The position numbers were made by a program, and so were the translations under genes. Positions 47,268-58,861 of a stretch of DNA of 64,000 nucleotides are shown piece after piece. The first letter of the stretch is position 1. Every line of letters starts with the position of its first letter. The DNA comes from Rotaria sp. Silwood1 (Eukaryota > Rotifera > Eurotatoria > Philodinida > Philodinidae): positions 1,513,981 to 1,577,980 of the forward strand of contig CAJNOP010000022.1 in NCBI GenBank assembly GCA_905250075.1, given 5' to 3'. Below the pieces are notes generated by a model that was not told the DNA's origin, made no database searches, and worked only from the letters and a program-made list of their open reading frames with translations.

Positions 47268-49342
47268 CTAGGGGTGGCACTTTATCTTTACTTTATCGAA
47301 TAAAGTAAAGTAAAGTAAAGTAAAGTGAAGTATATCTTACTTTACCGAAAAAGTAAGATGAAGTAAAATAAGATGAAGTAAAGTGTGTAGTTGATGATTA
47401 TTGATTTATTAATTCATTATCGCATATTAATCACATTCGAATACGTCAAACTTTGTGTCGAATTATGGATCGGAGGCATCGAAAAGTCTGAACCTAATTT
47501 GATTACCTTGAGAACCAGCATTGAATCCTGACTTTTTTCATAATTTTATTTTCTACTTTATCACAATTCAGTTTTTCACATCGAGGATCCCCCTCAGGTA
47601 TTGAAAAAAAGTTTTTGTCGCTGTTCTATTACAAGTCTTTATAATTTAATAGTATCAAGTGCGTTGATTACAAATAACTCATTTGTTTTCAAAAGTACTT
47701 AGATAATAAGAAAGAACACAAGAGCTCCCTAACAGCATTAAAAACCAACTTTTGACCAGAAAGCTCATTAAAATACGACTAGATTCGTTTCATCGAAGTC
47801 ATAATAAGTTTGATTTGACTGAAAATTCGTACCGTGACAACGCAGTCATAAAACAAACTTTTTTGTAACTAATTTCTATGATATATGAATGATTTGATGG
47901 ATTATTCCAAAGATAACTCGTAGGTTAATCCACAAAACCTACCTGAAGCCTTTTATTGGTGAGTCAGTATTGAAATTATACAAATGGTCTGCTCAAGCCA
48001 CCGGCTTGAGGCTATAGCTAACATATGGAAGCTCCAACCCAATGGATACCCCTACCAACACGACTCAGTCGGCATCTCTGACTCACATAGATCGACTAAG
48101 TTTTGTGTGTAGATTTAAAATATGACGCCTATCTGAAATCAAATGTGGTTCTTCTATTCTAAAACTATAGAATATTAGTAATAAAAAGACGCAAACAGGT
48201 TTTCTAGGATAAGGTTTTGAGCAAAAGTGCTTTTACTAGATATGGGATTTCATGTCGAAAATAGTGTCATCAGAAAAGCACATCGAGCTGCATATTTGGT
48301 TAAGATATCTAACAGCTGCATCTGTAGAAACTATACTTGTGTGAAGCTGAAAACATATTATGAGAGACAATATGACCCAACCAGGGCAGTATTTGCCAAT
48401 CATCGATACAAAAAGTCAAATATTCAACCGGTTTTTATGTTCTCTGGTCGAGAAAAAAAATTCTGTGTAAAATGTACCTATTTTCAACGAAATAGAATCG
48501 TATTTTAATGAACTTTCTGGCCAAAAGCTGGTTCTGTGAAACACAATTCGAAAGGAGTGTTGAAGTGTATAGGGTAGAAATTTGGACCCATTTTTCTCCC
48601 CCTCCTAGAGACTGTGACCGAGAAACCTGGTACCCATCACAGACTGTGACAGACAGACTTCAAGGAACTATCGGAAACCATGTAGAATTAAAATGTTTAC
48701 TGGAGTATATGTAGAGCATTGTCTGGTTGAAGTTCTATACTGTAAAGTCAGCATTAATGCAGAAATATCCACCAATATAGAGAAGAAGAGATGAGTTTTA
48801 GATGAATTAGTAACAATGGGTCCATCGTGTTTCACATTTTAATCCGGCAGGGATTGCGCTAACAGCTTTTTAATGTTGTTAGGGAGTGCTTGTGTTCTTT
48901 CTTATTATCTGAGTAATTTTGAAAACAAATGAGTTATTTGTAATCAACGCACTTGATACTATTAAATTATAAAGACTTGTAATAGAACAGCGACAAAACT
49001 TTTTTCAATACCTGAGGGGGACCTTCGGTGTGAAAAACTGAATTGTGATAAAGTAGAAAATAAAATTATGAAAAAAGTCAGGATTCAATGTTGGTTCTCA
49101 AGGTAATCAAATTAGGTTCAGACTTTTCGATGCCTCCGATCCATAATTCGACACAACATTTGACGTATTCGAATGAGATTAATATGTGATAATGAACTAA
49201 TAAATCAATAATCATCAACTACATACTTTACTTTATCTTATTTTACTTCATGTTACTTTTTCGGTAAAGTAAGATATACTTCACTTTACTTTACTTTACT
49301 TTACTTTATTAAAGTAAAATAAAGTTAAAGTGTCACCCATAG
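47268..49342. mobile_element. 2.1-kb element with about 485-bp terminal inverted repeats
   Basis: The ends are CTAGGGGTGGCACTTTA and, inverted, CTATGGGTGACACTTTA. The arms (47268-47755 and 48862-49342) are inverted copies that look over 90% alike: both begin with AAAGT pentanucleotide repeats and share TCTGAACCTAATTTGATTAC, CGATCCATAATTCGACAC and ATTATAAAGACTTGTAATAG (in one orientation). ACAGGA (or GACAGGA, depending on where the end is set) directly flanks both sides (47262-47267 and 49343-49348) and is a probable 6-7 bp target-site duplication. The unique core of about 1.1 kb has two short plus frames, 48227-48508 and 48508-48714, that I do not recognise. No transposase motif is visible, so it is presumably non-autonomous; the superfamily is open. 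Confidence 0.85.
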
Positions 49343-49348
49343 ACAGGA

Positions 49349-50990
49349 TTGAGAGACTCATCCATCCAATTGCATGATAGAGAGAAATAAGCGAAGGTAA
49401 AGTGGTACCCTTGAAAAAACCAGTGTTTATGGGAATCATTGAATGCAATATTTGTGAGTCTCATCGCCGTCAATAGAGCAACACTGTTTGTCTACTATGA
49501 AATAGTTAAGAAGTGATAAATGCTTCTACTGAACAACGTACAAAGAACAAGTGGATCGTATTCAAATGAGTGACAGAAGCATGTGTACAGAAATTTATGT
49601 GTTAAGATAACATGATTATGTATTCCATCACTTGTAAGCATGCAAAGTGTATCGAACGAGTGTCAATCGATGATTTGAGAATAGAATTGTACACATCAAA
49701 ACTTGAACTCATTGATGGTTAAGAAGTTATCAAGATACAGCTCGAAATATACGACACAGAAATTATATTTTACATTATAGCTGACGATATCCTAGAAGGA
49801 TGATTTCTCTTCAGATCTCGTCAAAAACCTTATCTTACGGAACAACAAATAAACTGCATGAAAGAAAGTTGATGCAGGAATCGAGAACAACATTCAGTGG
49901 ACATCTGAAAGTATGGTGATCTGGATGGAAACAGTGAAAGGCTACGAAGCTCTTAAAGCCAGACAACGTCTAAATTTGTTTCGCCAATACAGTGTAATTG
50001 CCAAAAGAAGAGGAAAGTAAAATCAAGTAATGCGAAAAAGAAAACGCTCAAGAATTCAAGAACGATCAAACAGTCAAAACAAGATGAAACCGCTTCAACA
50101 ACATATAGCCATTACGCTGAGAATTTACTGTATAAACAATGTTACCTATGCGGTATCAACTTACTCCTGTCATTCATTCGAAACAACGCTTACTTCTAAA
50201 GAATCAGAAAGAAAATGAAGGACATTTTGACGTTGATTGAACATTTAAATTGTATTCTTTTTTATTTCAACATCTTTCCAACCAATACTGACTAGTTTAA
50301 CTTTAGAGAAAAAAACCCAGTATATAAAACTCCTTAGTTATCATAAGTGATGCCAACTATTAAGTCAATATTTCTACTGTTCTACTTGCAAGAGTGAAAT
50401 CAGCGTAAAATAACCATAAAAAAGGAGCTGTTCAAGTTTGTTCTATTTGATTGAAATACCACTTCGGACTAGGAAAAAGTAGTTTTTAGACTTTAAAGGC
50501 ACAATGTGTCATGTGGAATATAATTCTATTGGAATAAGATGCTCCTGAGACTTATCGGGCTTGAAATGGTAGCTTGTGATCTATAACATGCAATCTATCA
50601 TTTTTCCCACTTTAGTACCGTTTAACATCCTCTAACTCAGCACGTAAAAGTTGATATATGGTGAAGCGCAAGGCTTGTAGGTCTCTTAACAAACTCTATC
50701 GATGGAGAATAGAATGAACGAAATCTAAAATGTGATCATGCTATGTCACTGTAGTGGAATAATTGATTTTTTTGCCAGTCGTCTCTCAACATGGGTATTG
50801 TTGACACTAAGAAATATTTATACATGAGCCATACAGTTACAAAAAAGTCATGGAGCAGAATAACAGGAGAGAATTAAGATAGAATATTTATTGGTTTGAC
50901 AATACTAGTATTCGTATAGTTCGACAGTTTTTAGAACATCAATAGAACAACTAAAAAGATACTTAGAAAACTTGTAATCTTAGTCTAAAG
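49349..50990. other. Interval between the element and the GMC frame
   Basis: No supported gene. A 62-codon plus frame at 50030-50218 is Lys/Arg/Gln-rich and unrecognised. Confidence 0.35.
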
Positions 50991-52742
50991 CTATGCAGAA
51001 CTATTAAGCAAATCCTCCAGGATCATTTGAGCAGCCTTTTCTCCGATCATGTAAACTGGAGCTTGAGTGTTACCTGATGTAATGGATGGCATGATTGAAG
51101 CATCAGCCACGCGCAAACCAAGAACACCCCGAACACGAAGGCGTGAGTCAACAACAGCCATCGAATCAGTACCCATCTTGCAAGTTCCAGTCAAATGGTT
51201 GCCAGAATTTGTATTAGCTGCAGAGTATCTACTTCCATATAAATATCGCCTAAACTCGGAGTCGTCTGATAAATTGCTGAAACTGGAAAAGCCTGTATTA
51301 TGCATAGGAGTAGTGCTGTATATTTGATGAACAAGGCGTACACCTTCCATGATAACGTTTACGTCATGAGAATCAGGATCCGAGAAGTAGTTCATTTGTG
51401 GAAGTGGTCGATCATTAGGATTACTTGAAACAATAGTGATGTGACCCACTGAACGGGGATGAAGCAAATAGACCAAAGCAAACAAGCTATTGCCACTAGG
51501 TGTCGTAGTAATCACTTGAATGTCAGGACGAGGATCTGTAGCTGACTGAAATTTGGTGCGAAGGAATATGTTTGTGCGAGCTGTATTAGAAGCTAAAATT
51601 CCAGTGCGATTATGGTTATACAAGTTTCAAGCAGCATCATTGACAACTGATCCGAGAGGAATCGGAAAGGGATTACTGTTAACAGTCCAGGTTACAGTAG
51701 TAATGACATGATCCTGCAGATGTTCACCAACACCAGGTAAGTCTTGCGTAACTGGAATACCAAGTTCAGTCAGTTTAGTCGAGTTACCGACACCAGAAAG
51801 TAGAAGAAGCTGAGCAGATCTCAACGTTCCCATGGAGATAATAATTTCTTTCGAGGCCCAACTCTTATGAGCTTCTTTCCTTTCTAAATCATACCAATTG
51901 ACACTCGTAGCTCGTTTATAATTATCGAAGTTTATTTTAGTGATCAAACTAGAATCTTGAACCCAAAGGTTGCTTCGGTTCTAAATAGGTTGAATATACG
52001 AACAGAAAGCAGTTTGACGGATTCCATTAAAAATAGTAAGTTCGTGAAATCCAACAGAGCCAATAGGTGAAGTTATTTGTTGAGCTCCATTCCAGTCGTC
52101 AACAAAAGTGATGTTTAAACTTTGGCAAGCGCGAACTAGAAGCTGGTCTTCTACAGGCTCGTAACCTCCAGAACTAATATGAAGAGGTCCCGTGCTTCCA
52201 TGATACTCAGGATTCATTGCATAGCGCGAAGAAGTCTCAGCTCGTCTGAAATATTGCAAAAGATTCGTATAATTCCAGTCATCACCCACTTGTTCGGCCC
52301 ATCTGTCATAATCAAGAGAATTTCCGCGCACATACATCATGGTATTTATTGTGGAAGTTCCACCAAGCGCTTTACCACTTGGTAATTGTCGTTTATTGAA
52401 ATCAAATGTTACTATGGGCTCATTTGGTCCAATCAGATCGTTTCTATCAAGTGATGATCCAACAGTAATATCCCAATTATAGGGAATCGATACCAACGGA
52501 TCATCCTCGACATTTGTTCCTTCCTCCAGCAGAAGAACGTTGTAGTGACCAGAAGCGCTTAGACGATTCGCTACGACGGACCCACCAATGCCACCTCCAA
52601 GGACAATGTAGTCAAATGTAGATGGCAATATGCTATCACGCCGCACACTTGGTCGATTTCTCACATTTGTTTTACTACTGATATAGAATTGGAAACAAAG
52701 AGCAGCTATCCAGAAGACAACGGTCTCGATTGAAGAAAGCAT
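50991..52742 (-). pseudogene. GMC-family FAD oxidoreductase with two in-frame stops
   Basis: Single uninterrupted reading frame of 584 codons, intronless, broken only by TAG at 51983-51981 and TGA at 51629-51627. The protein matches glucose-methanol-choline oxidoreductases end to end. It has an N-terminal membrane anchor (about 5-23), the FAD-binding IVLGGGIGGSVVANRLSASG, signature 1 (LPSGKALGGTSTINTMMYVR), signature 2 (GTLRSAQLLLLSGVG), and a C-terminal block with [20 protein letters not shown] and [16 protein letters not shown]. The likely catalytic His (NHLTG) and the Asn of SGNTQAP are kept. There are no frameshifts and the codons on both sides of each stop are family-like (YIQP[stop]NRSNLWVQ; NDAA[stop]NLYNHNRTG). 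It is therefore either a very young pseudogene or a gene with readthrough. Lack of introns, unlike its neighbours, fits acquisition by transfer or retrocopying. Confidence 0.88.
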
Positions 52743-55700
52743 CTATAGAGAAAAATATAATTAATGAAAATTACTTGTAAGCATTGTATCAGAGATCGAT
52801 ACAATACTATGAAGCGTTGAAGAGTAGATAGCACAAACTGTTCGATCCAGAGTACCATAAACATGTATTAATCAATTCCTTGAGAAATTTAAAAATTCTT
52901 GCTAGCAAAATGCAGAATATTGAAACAAGTATTCCATTAACACTAGATTATGAACTAGATTATAGGACTTATACGTCCTCATACTAGACCAGCTCGAAAA
53001 ACGATCTATCATCGCCCAGGATTCTTCTTAATATTTAAAAATCAAAGCAGAGTTTTGAGAGAACTCTGTTCTACACGTTAGAATTCAGACACCATTCTCA
53101 CTCTTACCCTCACTATTTCCACAAATTAATCATCCAGAAGATGATTACATCTTGAACAAGATTACAAGCATGTCAAAACTCTCTCATTACAGGGTAGGAC
53201 CGAGTAGAACAGGCACATCAGGGCAATCAAAGTGCTCTGTGATGGTAACGTATACCAACAGTGTTTTCAAAAATCGAGCATCAAGAAACAACAAAAAGAG
53301 GATTTAAATATAGAGGATTTGTCCGATCATAGCGTGTTTGAATTTATTAGAAAACTTTTATTAAAATAATTCGTGATTCAAAGATTTATAGTCAAACAAA
53401 CTTGATTTGAACAAATGACGATAAGATTGCTCTGCAGTCACTCAAAACTAACTATTACGGTAGTTATTGTCACTTATGATAGGAATAGAAGAACTCCTTC
53501 AGATAGAATGTCCATATAAGCACAAATAAAGTATTGCATGTAATGCTTTCGGTTCTATTTACGGCTACACATTGTCTGTTAATCAGTTATGTCGAACGAA
53601 TTAAAATAAGGATGTTTTATCAGTCGGAGCACGCAATCCACGACTAAGGTAAGATTGGTAGGAATAAATGAAAAATTGAACATAGTTTTCTTCTACATAG
53701 CACACTTTGTTAAACAACAAATAAAATCTTGATAGTGGTCGATTCTATTCAAGAGATCGGCTAGCTTCAACTGCAAAGTGAGCTCAGAGTCGCATTCTTG
53801 CAGTACAGAAATCTTCCTCTACAAGAATACTTGTGAACAAGCGTTGGATTTAGCACTATGCCACTATTAACCGTTCCAATGCATATAATGACATGAACAG
53901 TACACAACAGATTATCATACAATTATAGTACTTTGATGTGATTGTGAGTATTGAGTGGATAAAGACATTCATATCCACATTCACACTCTCTAAATTCAGG
54001 ATACAAATTGTTGATATTTAGGGACACAGTATCAGAAAATATTGTTCAAAAGTTTATTTAAAAAATTCTATCGGTATATCAACAATTTAAATCTTTGCTT
54101 TAGACTTCTCTTTGTATTACATTCGTCTACTTTTATTCTACATATGTATCTATTTTAATTTCTTTCAAAGCGCAAATTCAATATTTTTTTGCTGACTCGC
54201 TATCTATCTACCGATCAGCTATTAATCTACTAAATTAATTGCATACTTATCTAATTACCCATCTATCTAATCAACTAGCTACTCTTAACTATCTGCCTAG
54301 CTATCTATCTAACTCTTGGCTACATGTCTAAAACCATAACTACTTGCTTAGGTTTTTTTCTATTCCTACATTTATCTAACTGATGTCCATTTTAGACGTT
54401 AGTGCACATCGACTTTTTTTGAAGAACGAACAAGAGCTACAGTTTGTGGTTTTAGCAATATCTGTAACTGACATTGCTGTATCTTTTTACACAGTCAACA
54501 ACGATATCTCTTATCTCTCATGTTGAAAACATAGCCAATTCTCAAGATGACCAGTATCTGACCTAGATTATATTTGATTTTCCATGTGCAATATTGTAGT
54601 TACAAAGGTAAGCATCTCTTCTGTCAAGCAACACAAGATTATGATGACTAATTCTTTTCTTTCAGCAGATATAAAGATGTTTTTTGATGATCGATCATAA
54701 TGATTTTTCAAAATTTGAAGTTATAAGAAATCTTTCTAAACATGATATTACAATTAGAAATATATTTTGACCCTGGTAGGATGGAAGTCATCGTCAAAAG
54801 TCACTACGGGCTCGATAAGAAACGCAACAGAATTCTCGGTCGATTGTAGCTAGTATCGGAAGCTCATAAAGTGTCTCGCTCTTGCTGTTGTCCAGTTATT
54901 CGAAAACTGTTTGCTGCTACTAAACCTTGCAGTAGACATTAACTATGTATTGAACTATCTGTTCAACTTACTATCTAACTATTTATCTACTTATTTAACT
55001 ATCGGATTAACTCTTTGTCAAAGTATCTGCTTCACTAAATGTTTAACTACTCATATCACTGTATAACGATCTAACTAAGTAGCTAATACACCTAAATTTG
55101 CTTGATAGATAAAATGTCTAAGCATAAAAATATCGTCAAAGCAACTAGGTCAAAGCTAGGGTGAAGAAAGATAAAAATATTTTTATTCTTTATTCATATA
55201 ACTTGACATTTTTCCTTTGTATATTTAATCCTCGATAATTTTGCTTTAGACATTGGTCGGGTAAATCTATTTAGCTAGTCATACAAAAGTTTATCCATCT
55301 ATCCATGCATCTTCATGCATATCTTTTAATTATATAAATATCTATGCAATGTATCCACCTATTTAATAATCTGTTTATCAGAACAAAAAGAGTGACTGTA
55401 GAAAACGCTCCGTAAGTTTACACGTAGAGAATACACAATGCAAAAGTTTCTGCATGAAAAAAAGTACGCAAATTGCGCGTTTGATAGACAAAATCAAATA
55501 TCATGCAAATTGAAAGATAGAATGAAAAGGTTGTGACAATATTTGTAGGATAAGAACGAATAACGTTAATCTTTTTAAGACTCACGTAAAAGAACATCAA
55601 ATTTTATATTCATTATGAGCTCGGTATTCTATTTGACGAAGAACGCAACTCAAGAGCAAGAGAGGTACAAAAGGTACCAACATGAGAAAGACAGAAAATT

Positions 55701-57853
55701 TATTTAAATTCAGGTACGAGGATTTTTCCTTTGAAATGTATTCTCTAGCTTCTCACTTCCACAACCGATTACTGTGGATATAAGTACAAGTGAAGACAAA
55801 GCAAAATATCTAAAATGCATTATACAGATGACAGAAAGATTCCATAAATGTGGACTTCAATGGTACAATAACTTGCAGAAGGATTGAAATATTATTTGAT
55901 AGGGTGAATCGAAAACCCCACACATATTGTAATCATATTATCAGAAACTCGATAGAAGATGATGAAACATGGAACTAGATGTCTGCATTTTAACCATAAA
56001 CTTCTATTAACTGTTGGATAACTCAGCATACATTTCTTATCATTCTTTCTTTTATAAAATGAATGTGTTTGCATTAAATCTACTTATATTTGCTCTCGGC
56101 AAAATTTCTCTTTTCGTGTTTTATATAAGCCATTAATATTTTAATTATCACAGCATGAAAATTGTTGTTAAAATATGCACAACATATTCATTTTGAATAC
56201 ATAATTCTATGCACGCTAAAACAGTATAACCTATGCTTTAACACCTTTAGCAAATAATTTTTCTGTTTATGCATTAAAACACTATACAAATAACGGTTGA
56301 ATATATGTATATGCTTTTCGACATACCATTCCTCATTTCGAAGGCATAAAAGAAAGAAGAATTTAAAAAAATTGAAAATGAAAAAGCTTCATTTAAAAAT
56401 ACTTATAATCCTCTCTATTTAATCGCTGACACACCAAATTTCGTCATAGAAGTAAACAAACTAATTTCACGAAAAACACCCATGGAAAAATCCGATTTAT
56501 GAGCTTTTAACACATCGATTATACAGTGTACCGCTCTCGTTGACAAAAATATGGACTAAAATCGCGTAATATTTAGATTTCCCAAAAACTCACACACGTA
56601 TGAAAAGAAGTGATTGTTAAGACGCTAAAAAAGCAATATCACAAGCGTTTACGCGTCCATTAGGAATGACCGAGAAAATTTTAACTCTAGTTTGACTAAA
56701 AGAACAGCGTCGCTGACGTTTGCACGATCACTCTTTTCCACACGTGTTCAAAGGTTCAAATCAAGACTTTTTCAAGAGTTTACATTCGTTTGCGTAAAAT
56801 CTTCCCTACTTAAGCGATAAATGGCAGTTGAACTCTCCTTTCTTTTCCAATACTGTACAGCAAAAACAACAATAATAACAAAAATAAAATGCTTGTCTTG
56901 TAAGTACGTTCATGCACGCTCAGTGCTGATTATCTACTGTGGTAAGCATATCTGTATTACATTGTGCTGAATATCATTCACAACAACGATTTCAGCCGAG
57001 TGGTATTGCATTCTAGTAAAGTATCCTAATGAAGAACATATCAACAACGGCTGAAGTTAATGCTAAGCAGTTTAATGTAAAATCAACCAAAAAAAATCAC
57101 GGTCACTTCGAAATCAGTTCTTATCTTGTCTATGCTGTATTGCTGAAAACTAACGAAAATATGGACATGATATAAAGAAGACTGCGACACTTTAGTACAT
57201 CACTGAAACTATCATTAGGTATAAGGAATAATTTGATTACAAAATTGCATTACAATTCATAGAACAACAATTTTGAGAATGGTAAAACTTCGCTTTACAG
57301 GCCTTTCAAAGGATGCTAGACGCACTATTGGGCTTTTCATTTTGACTGAAATGAGTAATCTATGGCTAGTTATTAAGTCCACTACTGCTTGAAACACCAA
57401 AGCATTCGAAAATCTACACATGGATATATTTTACTGCTATCCTCAATCAGCCTGTTAGAGCCGTGTCCAGTTAGGTGACGTTTATAGAAAGAGAAATGTG
57501 ATATCGACTTTTGTAGAGCAACTTTCAACGCGTCGAACGGCTAAAAAGAACCACGTTTTCTTTTATTGAGTCCAGGCGAATTCAGAAGCATTATATTTGT
57601 GAGAAGCACCTCGGCTACCCAAAGACGTCGTGCATCCTATTGTGTTACAAAATCTTTCATTCGCTTTTTATTGCTAAGAGTTGGCAATTTCTTCATAAAA
57701 TCTCAAACTATGAGTGATCAATGGTTACCCATTTTATATACTTTCTCATTCACACACAAGAGAGGCGTCATTGTTAGATTTGTTCAACATTCAATTAGAA
57801 GACAGAATTATAGCATGAAAAACGAAATGTTCATCAAAATCGACAATCAATAA
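52743..57853. other. Gene-free interval with cryptic CTAT/CTAAC repeats
   Basis: About 5.1 kb without a supported gene. 54190-54380, 54940-55090 and 55260-55370 are enriched in words such as CTATCTATCTAAC and TAACTACTTAT, a cryptic simple repeat. Short frames at 55418-55600, 55892-56074 and 57566-57853 are unrecognised. 56440-56800 has noticeably more CpG than its surroundings but no readable exon. Confidence 0.4.
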
Positions 57854-58861
57854 TTATGAACGCGAATTCGGATTGATATTGAATAGTACTATTCGACTAT
57901 TACCATTGTCAGAAACGTAGAGATTACCGTATTGATCGAATGAAAAGCCTACAGGATAATTTAGTTGATTTGGCTTATTTCCACAACCGTTTCCACCGAT
58001 GATAATACTCCCTTCTTTAGCCCCATTAGGCCAACGTACTATTTGATGATTACCACAGTCTACAATATAGACAGTACCCAATGGATCGACAATAACTCCG
58101 TAAGGAGATGAGACTTGTGAAAGATTATTTCCTTTGCCTTGACCACCGGCTACAATTATGCCTTCTTTTGCATCCTGTACCCATTTCATTATGCGGCTAT
58201 TATTCATATCCGATACGTACACTGAATGATCTTGATCAACAAATACGTATTGAGGGCCATTAAGCTGATTAAGAAAATTACCTTTTCCATTTCCGCCTGC
58301 AACTACTGTTCCTTTAGAGTCTCCAATACGCCATCGTTGAACTTCACTCTTATTGAAGTCCGAGATATAGAGAAATTTGTTATCATCCATTGCTAAACCT
58401 CGACAATCAATATTAGAAATGATTGTTTGTCCTCTAGAATCATTTCGACAAGGCCATTTCACCACTCGCTGATTGCCAGTATCACAGATGATAAGACTGT
58501 TTGTGTCTTTGTCGATTATCACATCTAATGGATTATTTAATTGGTCGATTCTATTTCCTGCACCATTGCCGCCAGCAACTATTTCTCCACTTGTCGCACC
58601 GAATTTCCACTTCATAATACGATGATTGAACCAATCAGCTATATAAACAGCTTGATCTTCATTGTCAACACATATTCCTTGTGGATTTTTGAGTTGATTC
58701 AATCTATTGCCTTGCTCGCTGCCTCCAGCTACGATAATACCATTGGGACTCCATGTTGCACCAATACCAATGTGAGCTGAACGTAGGGCAGCTAGAATGA
58801 AACAGAAACTTATTATGAAAACGAATTTGAGAGAATATCGAGAAAATTCGAATTTGGACAT
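57854..58861 (-). CDS. Secreted NHL-repeat beta-propeller protein
   Basis: 335-aa intronless frame. Residues about 11-28 are a signal peptide (LKFVFIISFCFILAAL). The rest is six NHL-type blades built on (I)VAGGNGxGNxxNQLxxPxGxxVD...VYVxDxxNxRIxKW. Blade 3 is shortened and lacks the GGNGxGN lead. Six blades close a complete propeller, so the protein looks full length. Such secreted NHL proteins are abundant in bdelloid rotifers and resemble bacterial NHL proteins. The role is probably extracellular binding, with no catalytic residues visible. The start is the only ATG before the signal peptide. No enzyme domain is attached. Confidence 0.9.
   Translation of the reverse strand: MSKFEFSRYSLKFVFIISFCFILAALRSAHIGIGATWSPNGIIVAGGSEQGNRLNQLKNPQGICVDNEDQAVYIADWFNHRIMKWKFGATSGEIVAGGNGAGNRIDQLNNPLDVIIDKDTNSLIICDTGNQRVVKWPCRNDSRGQTIISNIDCRGLAMDDNKFLYISDFNKSEVQRWRIGDSKGTVVAGGNGKGNFLNQLNGPQYVFVDQDHSVYVSDMNNSRIMKWVQDAKEGIIVAGGQGKGNNLSQVSSPYGVIVDPLGTVYIVDCGNHQIVRWPNGAKEGSIIIGGNGCGNKPNQLNYPVGFSFDQYGNLYVSDNGNSRIVLFNINPNSRS

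Noticed and set aside
51627..51629. In-frame TGA in the GMC frame considered as a selenocysteine codon
   Set aside because: GMC enzymes have no selenocysteine at this position and a second, TAG stop is present as well.
51965..51990. A tiny intron that would remove the TAG stop of the GMC frame
   Set aside because: The only GT...AG pair around the stop would define an intron of about 19 bp, too short to splice.
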